A DNA stretch of 64,000 bases from DUPQ01 sp041678685 (GTDB taxonomy: Bacteria > Bacillota > Clostridia > DUPQ01). A model generated the notes under the pieces. That model saw nothing but the letters and a program-made list of their open reading frames with translations. It was not told the DNA's origin and did not search any database. The position numbers were made by a program, and so were the translations under genes. This document shows, piece by piece, positions 26,792 through 37,000 of the stretch; within the stretch, counting starts at the first letter, position 1; every line of letters begins with the position of its first letter. The stretch spans positions 1 through 64,000 of the forward strand of contig JBAYNV010000002.1 in NCBI GenBank assembly GCA_041678685.1, in the 5' to 3' direction.

Positions 26792-27340
26792 ATGACAAAA
26801 AGCAAGGAAGATAAAAAAACAGCTGACATAGAGGAGAAAGTGATCAAGGAAAAAGATGCAGAAGCTAAAACCTCAGAACCGGCAGAGAAAACTGAAACTG
26901 TCGCTGATAACGGTTTGCAGAAGATGAACGATGAACTGATAGACAGTTTGAAAAGACTTGCCGCTGAGTATGATAACTTCCGTAAGAGAACTACCAAGGA
27001 AAAGGAAGATATATATAATGTATGCTTGATCGATATAACAGAAAAATTCCTGCCTGTACTGGATAATCTGGAATTGGCATTAGCAAATAAGAAAGCCACT
27101 CAGGATGAAGTACAAAAAGGGATAGAGATGATACGTAAGCAATTTGAAGATACTTTATCAAAACTTTGCATAAAGGAAATGGACTGCCTGAATAAGCAGT
27201 TTGATCCTGAATTCCATAATGCCGTTATGACAGTCGAAGATGCAACGAAAGCAAAAGGAACCATAGTCGAAGTATTTAAGAAAGGTTACGTATATAAAGA
27301 CCGTGTCGTAAGGCACAGCATGGTAAAGGTAGTAGGATAA
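26792..27340 (+). CDS. grpE: Nucleotide exchange factor GrpE
   Basis: Promotes ADP release from DnaK. Residues 1-45 are a charged, probably disordered arm; a long helix follows (about 47-95), with the conserved RLAAEYDNFRKRT stretch. The C-terminal beta domain includes FDPEFHNAV and VFKKGYVYKDRVVRHSMVKV, the DnaK-contacting signature. Length is 182 aa. The AGGAGGT site lies in the hrcA end. Confidence 0.96.
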   Translation: MTKSKEDKKTADIEEKVIKEKDAEAKTSEPAEKTETVADNGLQKMNDELIDSLKRLAAEYDNFRKRTTKEKEDIYNVCLIDITEKFLPVLDNLELALANKKATQDEVQKGIEMIRKQFEDTLSKLCIKEMDCLNKQFDPEFHNAVMTVEDATKAKGTIVEVFKKGYVYKDRVVRHSMVKVVG

Positions 27341-27358
27341 ATATTTATTTTATATGAA

Positions 27359-27375
27359 AGTCAAAAATAGTCAAA
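27359..27375 (+). promoter_or_regulatory. CtsR operator upstream of dnaK
   Basis: AGTCAAA-AAT-AGTCAAA is an exact match to the CtsR heptad direct repeat RGTCAAA-NAN-RGTCAAA. It lies in the 57-nt grpE-dnaK gap, 22 nt before the dnaK ATG and just ahead of its ribosome binding site. AT-rich sequence upstream (27341-27356) could hold a -10 element, so an internal, CtsR-controlled dnaK promoter is plausible. No ctsR gene is in the window. Confidence 0.75.
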
Positions 27376-27397
27376 GGCAAATAAGGAGGACTTAAAA

Positions 27398-29260
27398 ATG
27401 TCAAAAGTAATAGGAATAGATTTAGGAACAACAAATTCAGTAGTAGCTGTAATAGAGGGCGGAGAGCCAATAGTTATTGCAAATGCAGAAGGTAACAGAA
27501 CAACACCAAGTGTTGTTGCGTTTTCAAAAACAGGAGAAAGACTTGTAGGCCAGGTCGCAAAAAGACAGGCTATAACGAACCCTGACAGGACCGTAGTATC
27601 TATTAAGAGAGATATGGGTTCGGACAGAAGGATCAATATAGACGGCAAGAAATATTCACCTCAGGAAATTTCAGCAATGATACTTCAGAAGCTGAAAACT
27701 GATGCAGAAGCTTATCTTGGGGAAAAAGTGACTCAGGCTGTTATTACCTGTCCTGCATATTTCTCGGACTCACAGAGACAGGCAACAAAGGATGCAGGCA
27801 AGATAGCAGGACTTGATGTTTTGAGGATCATAAATGAACCTACTGCAGCTGCTTTAGCATATGGCATGGATAAAGAAACTGACCAGAAGATATTAGTATT
27901 TGACCTTGGCGGCGGAACGTTCGATGTATCCGTATTGGATATTTCCGATGGTGTATTTGAAGTTCTGGCAACAAACGGCAATACAAGACTTGGCGGAGAT
28001 GACTTCGATAACAGAGTCATAGATCATCTAGCGGAAACATTTAAGAAAGAGAATGGTATAGATCTGAGAAACGATAAGATGGCTTTACAGAGGCTGAAAG
28101 AAGCAGCTGAAAAAGCTAAAGTCGAGCTTTCCAGCGTCATGAGCACAAATATCAATCTTCCTTTTATCACAGCTGACGCAACAGGCCCGAAGCACCTGGA
28201 TATAACTCTTACCAAAGCAAAATTCGATGAACTGACTGCTGACCTTGTCGAGAAAACTATAGAACCGTTAAGAAAAGCTATGGATGATGCAGGCTTGAAG
28301 CCAGCGGATATCCAGAAGGTCCTTCTCGTTGGCGGTTCGTCAAGAACTCCTGCAGTACAGGAAGCAGTAAAGAAATTCATGGGTAAAGAGCCTTTCAAAG
28401 GTATCAATCCTGACGAATGCGTTGCTGTAGGTGCTGCCATACAGGCAGGTGTCCTTACCGGAGAGGTCAAAGACCTTCTCCTGTTGGATGTTACGCCTCT
28501 GTCACTTGGAATCGAGACTCTTGGCGGAGTATGCACGAAACTGATCGAGAGGAACACAACTATCCCAACGAAGAAATCTCAGGTATTCTCCACGGCAGCA
28601 GACGGACAGACCGCAGTTGATATACATGTTTTACAGGGCGAAAGAGATATGGCTCAGTATAACAAGACATTGGGTAAATTCCAGCTTACAGGTATCGCTC
28701 CTGCTCCAAGAGGTATACCTCAGATCGAGGTCACATTTGATATAGATGCCAACGGTATCGTTAATGTATCTGCAAAAGATCTCGGTACAGGCAATGAGCA
28801 GAAAGTAACGATCACAGCTTCGACTAACCTTTCAGAGTCCGAAGTCAACAAAGCGGTAAATGATGCCAAAGCCCATGAAAAAGAGGATAAGCAGAAGAAA
28901 GAGGATATCGATACACGCAACAACGCTGACGCATTGATCTACCAGACAGAAAAGCTGATGAAGGACAATGCAGCTAAATTAGATCCGAGTGAAAAGGCAA
29001 AGATCGAAGAGGAAATAGAAAACGTTAAGAATGCCCTCAAGGGAACTGATACTGCAAACATTAAATCCGCTACTGAAAATCTGCAGCAGGCGGTATACAA
29101 ATTCTCAGAGAAGATGTATCAGCAGGCAGGTCCTCAGGCGGGACAACAGGGACAACCGGGTGCGGGACCTGATCCAAACACCCAGCAGGAAGCTCCTAAA
29201 GAAGATAATGTGTACGATGCTGATTATGAAGTAGTTGACGATGATAAGGATAAAAAGTAA
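27398..29260 (+). CDS. dnaK: Chaperone DnaK (Hsp70)
   Basis: ATP-dependent chaperone. The nucleotide domain begins GIDLGTTNSVVAV and includes a phosphate-2 loop DLGGGTFDVSVL and a LVGGSSRTPAV segment. The substrate domain contains LLDVTPLSLGIET and NTTIPTKKSQ. A helical lid and a Gln/Gly/Pro-rich linker near 580-605 lead to an acidic tail. The 620-aa length fits the Bacillota type, which lacks the subdomain IIB insertion of E. coli. A strong AAGGAGG site precedes the ATG. Confidence 0.98.
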   Translation: MSKVIGIDLGTTNSVVAVIEGGEPIVIANAEGNRTTPSVVAFSKTGERLVGQVAKRQAITNPDRTVVSIKRDMGSDRRINIDGKKYSPQEISAMILQKLKTDAEAYLGEKVTQAVITCPAYFSDSQRQATKDAGKIAGLDVLRIINEPTAAALAYGMDKETDQKILVFDLGGGTFDVSVLDISDGVFEVLATNGNTRLGGDDFDNRVIDHLAETFKKENGIDLRNDKMALQRLKEAAEKAKVELSSVMSTNINLPFITADATGPKHLDITLTKAKFDELTADLVEKTIEPLRKAMDDAGLKPADIQKVLLVGGSSRTPAVQEAVKKFMGKEPFKGINPDECVAVGAAIQAGVLTGEVKDLLLLDVTPLSLGIETLGGVCTKLIERNTTIPTKKSQVFSTAADGQTAVDIHVLQGERDMAQYNKTLGKFQLTGIAPAPRGIPQIEVTFDIDANGIVNVSAKDLGTGNEQKVTITASTNLSESEVNKAVNDAKAHEKEDKQKKEDIDTRNNADALIYQTEKLMKDNAAKLDPSEKAKIEEEIENVKNALKGTDTANIKSATENLQQAVYKFSEKMYQQAGPQAGQQGQPGAGPDPNTQQEAPKEDNVYDADYEVVDDDKDKK

Positions 29261-29278
29261 AATATAGTGAATCTTTGG

Positions 29279-29310
29279 CTTCAGCGGTATTCGGAAGATT
29301 ACCGCTGAGG
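29279..29310 (+). other. dnaK-dnaJ intergenic stem-loop
   Basis: CTTCAGCGGTA (29279-29289) pairs with TACCGCTGAGG (29300-29310) through 11 base pairs, one a G-T wobble, around a 10-nt loop. No T tract follows, so it is more likely an mRNA stability or processing structure, or a partial attenuator, than a full terminator. Confidence 0.6.
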
Positions 29311-29343
29311 CACTGGTTTAAATCATTTTAAGGGGCATAACTT

Positions 29344-30450
29344 GTGGCAGAAAAAAGAGATTATTATGAAGTCCTTGGTCTGAATAAGAATTCCACGGAT
29401 GAGGAACTAAAAAAGGCATACAGAGTTTTAGCAAAAAAATATCACCCGGATATCAACAAATCACCGGAAGCTGAAACGATGTTTAAAGAAGTAGGCGAAG
29501 CTTATAGTATATTAAGCGATCCTGAGAAAAGAAGGCAGTACGATCAGTACGGATTCGAAGGATTGAATTATTCCGGAGGTTCCGGTTTCAGCGGAGGCTT
29601 TAACCCGTTTGATATATTCAACGACCTGTTCGGCGGAGGAGGATTTAGCAGTGGCTTCACATCCTCATCGTCACGCAGAAATGCGCCCATAAGAGGGCGT
29701 GATCTTAGGGAATATGTTACTATTACTTTTGAAGAAGCTGCTTTCGGGACAAAGAAGACTCTTAATGTGACGCGAAATGAAAAATGTGCGGACTGCAAGG
29801 GAACAGGTGCAAAAAACGGTACAGCAATGAAAATGTGTCCTCAGTGTAAAGGTACAGGTACGATGAGGGTACAGCAGAACACGATGTTCGGACAGATGAT
29901 AACCGAAACCACATGCAATAAATGTAATGGGAGAGGGAAAATAATCGAAGAAAACTGTCCAGCGTGCAAAGGAATGGGCAGTGTTAAAACAAACAGAAAG
30001 ATAGATATAACCATTCCTAAAGGCATAGATAACGGTCAGATAATTTCACTGAGGGAACAGGGCGAAGCAGGTCAGAACCAAGGCCCTGCCGGTGATCTGC
30101 TGGTAAATATACAAGTCCTGCCTCACTCGATTTTTAAGAGGCAGAATACGACCGTCTACTGCTCGATACCTATATCGTATACTCAGGCAGTATTAGGAGC
30201 GGATATCGATGTACCGACACTGGACGGCAATGTGACATACGGCATACCTGAAGGCACACAGACAGGTACAGCATTTACCTTAAAGAATAAAGGAATTCCT
30301 GCTTTGAACAGAGATACAAGAGGCGACGAGATATTTGAAGTATATATAACGGTCCCCAAAAAACTGTCAAAAGACGAAAGAGAAGCCCTTATGGCGTATG
30401 CAGACGTGTGCGGTGAAAAAAACGATAAGAAAAAAAAGAGAATATTCTGA
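29344..30450 (+). CDS. dnaJ: Chaperone DnaJ (Hsp40, type I)
   Basis: Stimulates DnaK ATP hydrolysis and delivers substrates. The J domain (1-70) contains the HPD motif in KKYHPDINK. A Gly/Phe-rich region (about 75-105) follows, then four CXXCXGXG zinc repeats (CADCKGTG, CPQCKGTG, CNKCNGRG, CPACKGMG) and the C-terminal substrate domains. Length is 368 aa. The start is GTG 29344, giving MAEKRDYYEVL, with AAGGGG upstream. Confidence 0.97.
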   Translation: MAEKRDYYEVLGLNKNSTDEELKKAYRVLAKKYHPDINKSPEAETMFKEVGEAYSILSDPEKRRQYDQYGFEGLNYSGGSGFSGGFNPFDIFNDLFGGGGFSSGFTSSSSRRNAPIRGRDLREYVTITFEEAAFGTKKTLNVTRNEKCADCKGTGAKNGTAMKMCPQCKGTGTMRVQQNTMFGQMITETTCNKCNGRGKIIEENCPACKGMGSVKTNRKIDITIPKGIDNGQIISLREQGEAGQNQGPAGDLLVNIQVLPHSIFKRQNTTVYCSIPISYTQAVLGADIDVPTLDGNVTYGIPEGTQTGTAFTLKNKGIPALNRDTRGDEIFEVYITVPKKLSKDEREALMAYADVCGEKNDKKKKRIF

Positions 30451-31385
30451 TGAAATGGATTAAAACAACAATTTATACTGATAAAAAAGACCTTGATATT
30501 CTTGAGGCTTTTTTTATTGATTTGGGCATAACAGGGTATTCTATTGAAGACAGCGATGATTTCAAGGAATTCCTGCAGGATAAATCGTTCAACTGGGATT
30601 ATATCGACGAAGATCTTATGAAACTGAAAACCTGTAAAACAAGCGCGACAGCTTATCTAGCCGATAATAATGAAGGAAGGATGCAGCTTGACACGATAAA
30701 GGCAAAATACGGTGATGTGAGTATGGATATGATCGACGAGACCGATTGGGCCAACAACTGGAAACAGTATTTCAAACCGATAGAAATAGGTAAAAGACTT
30801 GTGATCAAACCAACATGGGAAGCATATGATAATAAGGATAACAGGAAAGTGTTGGAAATAGATCCCGGAAGCAGTTTCGGAACAGGTACTCATGAGACGA
30901 CCAGATTATGTCTGGCGGCAGTGGAAAAATACATCAAAGGACAGGAGTCGGTTATGGATGCCGGCTGCGGTTCAGGTATTTTGGGGATAGCCGCAATGCT
31001 TTTAGGTGCAAAAAGGCTCGTATCTTTTGACATTGAAGAAGCAAGCATCAGAGTCACCAAAGAAAACTGCGTTCTTAACGGAGCAGGCGATCTGCTTACC
31101 GCATATCATGGAAATATATTATCAGATGCAGATCTAAAAAAAAGGATCATAGGTGAGGGGTCATACGATGTGATCCTGGCAAATATAGTTCCGGATGTTA
31201 TAAAAGCGATGATGAGTTTTTTTAGAGACTCCATTTCAGACAAAGGGATCCTTGTCTGTTCCGGCATAATAACCGAAAGGGAGACGGAAACCAGAAGATC
31301 CATGGAAGATAACGGATTTGCCGTCATAGAGATACTCAGGATGAACGGATGGCTGGCAATGATAGGTGAAAAACAAAATGCATAG
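30450..31385 (+). CDS. prmA: Ribosomal protein L11 methyltransferase PrmA
   Basis: SAM-dependent enzyme that methylates ribosomal protein L11. The N-terminal L11-binding domain (1-110) is followed by a Rossmann methyltransferase with PGSSFGTGTHETT, MDAGCGSGILGIAA (SAM motif I) and LANIVPDVI. The 311-aa length is typical. Its ATG overlaps the dnaJ stop by 1 nt, the usual dnaJ-prmA-rsmE arrangement of Bacillota. Confidence 0.95.
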   Translation: MKWIKTTIYTDKKDLDILEAFFIDLGITGYSIEDSDDFKEFLQDKSFNWDYIDEDLMKLKTCKTSATAYLADNNEGRMQLDTIKAKYGDVSMDMIDETDWANNWKQYFKPIEIGKRLVIKPTWEAYDNKDNRKVLEIDPGSSFGTGTHETTRLCLAAVEKYIKGQESVMDAGCGSGILGIAAMLLGAKRLVSFDIEEASIRVTKENCVLNGAGDLLTAYHGNILSDADLKKRIIGEGSYDVILANIVPDVIKAMMSFFRDSISDKGILVCSGIITERETETRRSMEDNGFAVIEILRMNGWLAMIGEKQNA

Positions 31386-32118
31386 ATTCTTTGTCCTGGA
31401 AAAGTTCGATACAGGTATGTCAGTCAATATCACAGGTGATGATTATAACCACCTTAAGAATGCTTTGCGTATCAAGGAAGGGGAAGAACTGGAAATATGC
31501 GACGGGTATGAAAACGTATATCTCGCGAAACTTTACGAGTATCAGAACACAAGCGCGAAAATCGAAATTTTGCTTAAGATCCCGGTGAATAACGAACCTG
31601 TCTGCAAGATCACGTTATATGCTGCACTGCTTAAAGGTGATAAATTCGATACTGTTATACAAAAATGCATAGAATGCGGAGCGGATATGATCCAGCCTAT
31701 GGTAACATGCAATACTGTCGTGGAAGTAACGGACAAAAAAGAGGCCAGGAAGGTCGAGCGTTGGAACAGGATATCTCATATGGCTTCCATGCAGAGCAAA
31801 AGAGGAAAAATCGTCCGTGTATGCGAACCCAAAACACTGGATGCATGCACAAAGCAGTTTTCCCATGACTCAATAACGCTTGTATGTTATGAATACGAAG
31901 AGAGTTATTCAATTAAGGCAGCTCTTCATGAAGCAGTCACGCATAGCGTTAAAAATATAAATATAATGATCGGTCCTGAAGGTGGATTTACGGAAAAGGA
32001 AATAGGTTTATTAAAAGAAAGCGGAGCATATGCAGTTACCCTTGGTAAAAGGATACTCAGAGCAGAAACAGCATCTGTTGCCGCAGTCTTTTACTGCACT
32101 TGCGAATATGAGTTGTAA
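31378..32118 (+). CDS. rsmE: 16S rRNA (uracil(1498)-N3)-methyltransferase RsmE
   Basis: A SPOUT-family enzyme that methylates U1498 of 16S rRNA. The N-terminal PUA-like part starts MHRFFVLE. The knotted catalytic domain has IMIGPEGGFTEKEI and VTLGKRILRAETASVAA, the SAM-binding signatures. The ATG at 31378 fits the family N-terminus; an in-frame GTG at 31366 is less likely because its region carries the GGTGA site. It overlaps prmA by 8 nt. Length 246 aa. Confidence 0.94.
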   Translation: MHRFFVLEKFDTGMSVNITGDDYNHLKNALRIKEGEELEICDGYENVYLAKLYEYQNTSAKIEILLKIPVNNEPVCKITLYAALLKGDKFDTVIQKCIECGADMIQPMVTCNTVVEVTDKKEARKVERWNRISHMASMQSKRGKIVRVCEPKTLDACTKQFSHDSITLVCYEYEESYSIKAALHEAVTHSVKNINIMIGPEGGFTEKEIGLLKESGAYAVTLGKRILRAETASVAAVFYCTCEYEL

Positions 32119-32123
32119 AGAGA

Positions 32124-32150
32124 AACAGGATCGTACTCGTTGGTCCTGTT
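32124..32150 (+). terminator. Weak stem-loop after rsmE
   Basis: AACAGGA (32124-32130) pairs with TCCTGTT (32144-32150), and two further weak pairs extend it. A-rich rather than T-rich sequence follows, so termination would be inefficient; it may mark the 3' end of the heat-shock transcript before htpG. Confidence 0.35.
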
Positions 32151-32194
32151 AAAATATTAAAGAAAGCAATAAATTTATCTGGAGGTAAAAAACA

Positions 32195-34012
32195 ATGAAT
32201 GAAAAAGGAAACATATCGATCAATACAGAGAACATATTACCGATAATCAAAAAGTGGCTTTATTCGGATAAAGACATATTTTTAAGGGAAGTCGTATCCA
32301 ATGCGGTAGATGCGATCACAAAGCATAAGAAAGTATCTGCAATGGGCGAAGACGAAGCTGCTCAAAAATACAGAGTAGATGTCAGAGTCAATAAAAAAGA
32401 AAACATCATCACAGTGAGCGATAACGGGATCGGAATGACATTCGATGATGTGAAGCAGTATATAAACCAAATAGCATTTTCTGGCGCAATAGACTTTTTT
32501 GAAAAATACAAAGATAAGACGGATACAAAGGATCAGATTATAGGGCATTTCGGATTAGGCTTCTATTCGGTATTCATGGTTTCCGAGAATGTGGAGATCG
32601 AAACGAAATCATATATAAAAACTGAGGGAGCGGTACGCTGGCAGAGCGATGGCGTAAGCGGATTTGAGATGACAGAGGGTAAACGCGACAGCCACGGTAC
32701 TGACATTATACTGCATATCAATGGTGACAAGGAAAACAAGGAACTGATGAATGTATGGAAGTTGAGGGAGATACTCGAAAAGTACTGTAAATTCCTGCCA
32801 TATGAGATCTATCTTTCCGAAGAGGGAGCCAAAAAAGACGGAGACGACAAGCCTATAAATGATACAAATCCTCTTTGGTTAAAGGATGCGAAAGACTGTA
32901 CAGATGAAGAATATAAAAAGTTCTATATCGACGTGTTCCATGATTATAGAGAACCTCTTTTCTGGATACATCTGAAAATGGATTACCCGATAAACCTTCA
33001 TGGCATACTGTATTTTCCTAAGCTCACAAATGATTACAATACGATGGAAGGAAAGATACAGCTGTATTGCAACCAGGTATATGTTGCCGACAATATCAAG
33101 GAAGTGATCCCCGAATATCTGTTGCTGCTAAAAGGCGTGATAGACTGCCCGGATCTTCCGTTGAACGTATCAAGGAGTTTTCTGCAAAATGACGGGTATT
33201 CCGCCAAGATATCAGGACACATTTCCAAGAAGGTATCAGATAAGCTGAAACAGCTGTATAAATCCGATGCGGAACAATACTATAAATACTGGGACGATAT
33301 TAATCTGTTCGTTAAATATGGCTGTCTGAAAGAAGATAAATTCTATGACAAGGTCAAAGAAATCATAGTGTACAAAGATATATATGGAAAACATCATACA
33401 TTTGATGAGTACCGGAAGCTTTCTGAAGATAAGGACAAGAGGTTCAAAGACAAGTTTTTCTATGTTTCTGATCAGAAGACACAGGCACAATATGTGAATC
33501 TGTTCAAGGAACATGAGTTGAATGCTGTTATACTTGACAATGTTTTAGATCCGCATTTTATATCATTTATAGAATCCAAGAATAACGGTTTCACATTTGA
33601 AAGCATCGACAGCGCAATAAAAGATGTATTGGGAACAGACGCCAAGGTAGAGGGTTTCGACAATGTGAAGAAGTATTTCGAAGACCTTCTGAAGGAAAAT
33701 AAAGTCACAGTTGAATTAAAAGCAATGAGTACTTCGGATGTTCCCGGTGTCATAACCGCTAACGAATATGAAAACAGGATGAAGGGGATGCAGTCATTAT
33801 ATGGAAGCATGGATCTGCCAGTGTCCAATACTCTTGTTCTCAATACTGAAAGTCCGTCAGTGAAAAAACTTGCCGCTATGGAAGATGGCGACAGAAAAAA
33901 AGATATCGCTATGTATATTTATCAGCTGGCTATGCTTACAGCCGGAAAACTTGAGAAGGACGGCATGTCGGATTTCATTAAAAGAATAAATGAAATGTTG
34001 AACAAGATCTAA
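32195..34012 (+). CDS. htpG: Chaperone HtpG (Hsp90)
   Basis: Bacterial Hsp90. The GHKL ATPase domain contains REVVSNAVDAI, SDNGIGMT and IGHFGLGFYSVFMVSE. The middle domain has NVSRSFLQND, with the conserved arginine that contacts the ATP phosphate. The C-terminal dimerisation domain closes a 605-aa protein. CTGGAGGT precedes the ATG. No CIRCE or CtsR box lies immediately upstream, so its heat control, if any, comes from read-through or another factor. Confidence 0.96.
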   Translation: MNEKGNISINTENILPIIKKWLYSDKDIFLREVVSNAVDAITKHKKVSAMGEDEAAQKYRVDVRVNKKENIITVSDNGIGMTFDDVKQYINQIAFSGAIDFFEKYKDKTDTKDQIIGHFGLGFYSVFMVSENVEIETKSYIKTEGAVRWQSDGVSGFEMTEGKRDSHGTDIILHINGDKENKELMNVWKLREILEKYCKFLPYEIYLSEEGAKKDGDDKPINDTNPLWLKDAKDCTDEEYKKFYIDVFHDYREPLFWIHLKMDYPINLHGILYFPKLTNDYNTMEGKIQLYCNQVYVADNIKEVIPEYLLLLKGVIDCPDLPLNVSRSFLQNDGYSAKISGHISKKVSDKLKQLYKSDAEQYYKYWDDINLFVKYGCLKEDKFYDKVKEIIVYKDIYGKHHTFDEYRKLSEDKDKRFKDKFFYVSDQKTQAQYVNLFKEHELNAVILDNVLDPHFISFIESKNNGFTFESIDSAIKDVLGTDAKVEGFDNVKKYFEDLLKENKVTVELKAMSTSDVPGVITANEYENRMKGMQSLYGSMDLPVSNTLVLNTESPSVKKLAAMEDGDRKKDIAMYIYQLAMLTAGKLEKDGMSDFIKRINEMLNKI

Positions 34013-34083
34013 GCACTGTACCGACAAACAGTGTAAAATGGTGATATGAAGTATTATTACAGAATAAAGGGGAGCAGAAAGCT

Positions 34084-37000
34084 TTGAAAAATGTAATAAG
34101 GATATTTGTAGAGAGAAGACTGGGATTCGATCTTGAGGCGGAGAGACTTAAAAACCAGTTCTTAACACTCCTGGAAATTAAAAACATAGACAGTGTAAGG
34201 TTATTCAACAGATATGACATACAGGGACTGTCTGATAAGGTGTACAGGGACGCCAAATATGGTATCTTCGCGGAAATACAGACTGATACCGTATACGAGG
34301 AGCATCTGCCTGAAATGCCTGATACTGAGGTTTTTGCCTACGAATTTTTACCGGGCCAGTATGACCAGAGAGCAGATTCCTGTGAGCAGTGCATACAGCT
34401 CATATCACAGACCAGGCCGATAGTCAGGACGGCAAAGGTCATAGCTGTCAGCGGATCTGTCACTGAGAATGACATCGACAAAATAAAGGCATATATGGTG
34501 AATCCCGTTGAATGCAGACTTGCATGTGATGAAAAACCAGAGGATCTGACAGCGGTTTTCGATACACCCCAAACAGTGGAAACGATCAAAGGTTTCATAG
34601 GACTTGATAAAAAAGAGATCGGAAAAATGAGGAGGTCTTTAGGGCTCGCGATGAGTCTTTTGGATCTCCTGTTTGTACGTGACTACTTCATCGGACAGCA
34701 TCGTGATCCTACTATAACCGAGATAAGGCTTATAGATACTTACTGGTCTGATCATTGCAGGCATACGACATTCAATACAAAACTGGAAAATGTCATCATA
34801 GAAGATGACAAATTCAATGTCACATGTAAAAAAGCATGGGACAGGTATTTAAATACAAGAAAAGAACTGAATTCGGAAAAAACAATATGTCTTATGGATA
34901 TCGCAACCATTGGCGCTAAGTATCTGAAGAAGAACGGATATCTCGATGATATGGAAATCACTGAAGAAAACAACGCCTGTTCGATAATCGTAAATATAGA
35001 TACGGATAAAGGACCTGAAGAGTGGCTCATAATGTTTAAAAACGAGACACACAACCATCCGACAGAGATAGAACCGTTTGGTGGTGCGGCAACATGTATT
35101 GGAGGTGCTATCAGGGATCCTCTTTCGGGAAGGGCATATGTATATCAGGCAATGAGAGTGACCGGAGCAGGCGATCCCTTAGCAGAGCTGAAAGATACCT
35201 TACCGGGAAAACTTCCGCAGATCAAGATCGTCAGGGAAGCTGCCAACGGATACAGTTCATATGGAAATCAGATAGGGCTTGCCACAGGGCAGGTGGATGA
35301 AATATATCATAACGGATATACCGCGAAGAGAATGGAGATCGGAGCGGTCATCGCAGCTGTCCCAAAAAAGAATATTGTCCGCAAGGATGCAGAAGCAGGC
35401 GATGTTGTAATACTTATAGGAGGAAGGACCGGAAGAGACGGTTTGGGCGGAGCTACCGGATCATCTAAAGAACACACTGATGAATCGCTGTCAAAGTGCG
35501 GAGCTGAAGTGCAGAAAGGCAATCCGCCAACTGAAAGAAAGATACAGCGTCTGTTCAGAAATCCAAAAATGAGTCTGCTCATCAAGAAATGCAATGATTT
35601 CGGTGCCGGCGGTATAGCAGTTGCAATAGGCGAACTTGCCGGAGGACTGGATATCGATCTTGACAGTGTTCCAAAAAAGTATGAAGGGCTTGACGGAACC
35701 GAACTTGCCATTTCCGAATCGCAGGAAAGAATGGCTGTCGTAGTCGACAGAAAAGATATGGATACGGTCATGTCGTTATCCCGCGAGGAAAATCTTGAAG
35801 CTACTTTTGTTGCAGTTGTTACAGATACAGACAGGCTTAGGATGAAGTGGAAAGGTTCGTATATAGTTGATATTAAAAGAAGTTTCCTTGATACAAACGG
35901 AGTCACACAGATAACGAATGCCCGAATAATCGCTAAAGACTCGGAAAATGATCCATTTACTGCAAAACCTGTAAATACAAGTACCAGAAACAGATTAGAA
36001 AATACTTTAAGCGATCTTAATGTCTGCTCGAAAAAAGGATTGATCGAGAAATTTGACAGCACGATAGGATCCAACACTGTACTGATGCCTTTAGGGGGAA
36101 AATATCAGATGACTCCTCAGGAATGCATGGCGGCAAAGATACCTGTCCTGGGAAAAAAGACTGATATATGCACATTGATGTCATACGCATTCTTTCCGAA
36201 GATCTCCGAATGGTCTCCTTTTATCGGAGCATGTTATGCAGTACTTGGATCTGTTGCTAAAATCGTATGTGCAGGCGGGGATCATAATAAAATAAGACTT
36301 TCATTACAGGAATATTTCGAGAGTCTCAGATCAGATGAATCACGATGGGGGAAACCGCTTGAAGCGTTGCTTGGTGCGTTTTATGCACAGACAGAGCTTT
36401 GTATCCCCGCAATAGGCGGAAAAGATTCCATGTCTGGTACATTTATGGATCTTGATGTACCTCCTACGCTTGTATCTTTTGCAGTATCATATATGGATTC
36501 CAAGAATGTGATATCTTCAGAATTCAAGAAAAACAACAGTTATATTATGCGATTCGCTCAAAAGAGGAATGCGGATGAAACTCCCGATTTTATATATGCA
36601 AGGAAGCTTTTTACAGTCATAAACAGATTGATTTGCGAACATAAGATCATTTCTGCAATGACTGTGAAATCTGCCGGGGCATGTGAAGCATTACTTAAGA
36701 TGTGTTTTGGTAATATGATAGGATTTCAGTCATCATCGGAAACAGAACTGCTTTTCACGCCGGGATACTGTGATATATTAATTGAAATAGACAGTGACAG
36801 AGTGAAAAACATCAGTGAATTGCTTTCATCTCTAAAAGAACTCGATGTTGTAGTAATAGGGAAAACAGTCGAAGAAAAAGTCTTCAAAACAAAGGAAGAG
36901 AGCATATCGTTATACGAACTGCTTGGGTCGTATACATCGGCATATGAAAGAGTATTCACCACAACTGCCAAAACAGTTGATCCTGCGATCACGAACGGTC

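Noticed and set aside
28024..28557. A 177-codon minus-strand frame inside dnaK
   Set aside because: Antisense frames are common in dnaK because of codon pattern; there is no promoter or ribosome binding site.
34013..34083. A purine riboswitch or PurR box before purL
   Set aside because: The 71-nt gap has only a small 6-bp inverted repeat and no aptamer core or recognisable PurR box.
35307..36077. A 256-codon minus-strand frame inside purL
   Set aside because: purL is continuous with clear motifs across this stretch, and the antisense frame has low-complexity Ser/Phe/Pro composition.
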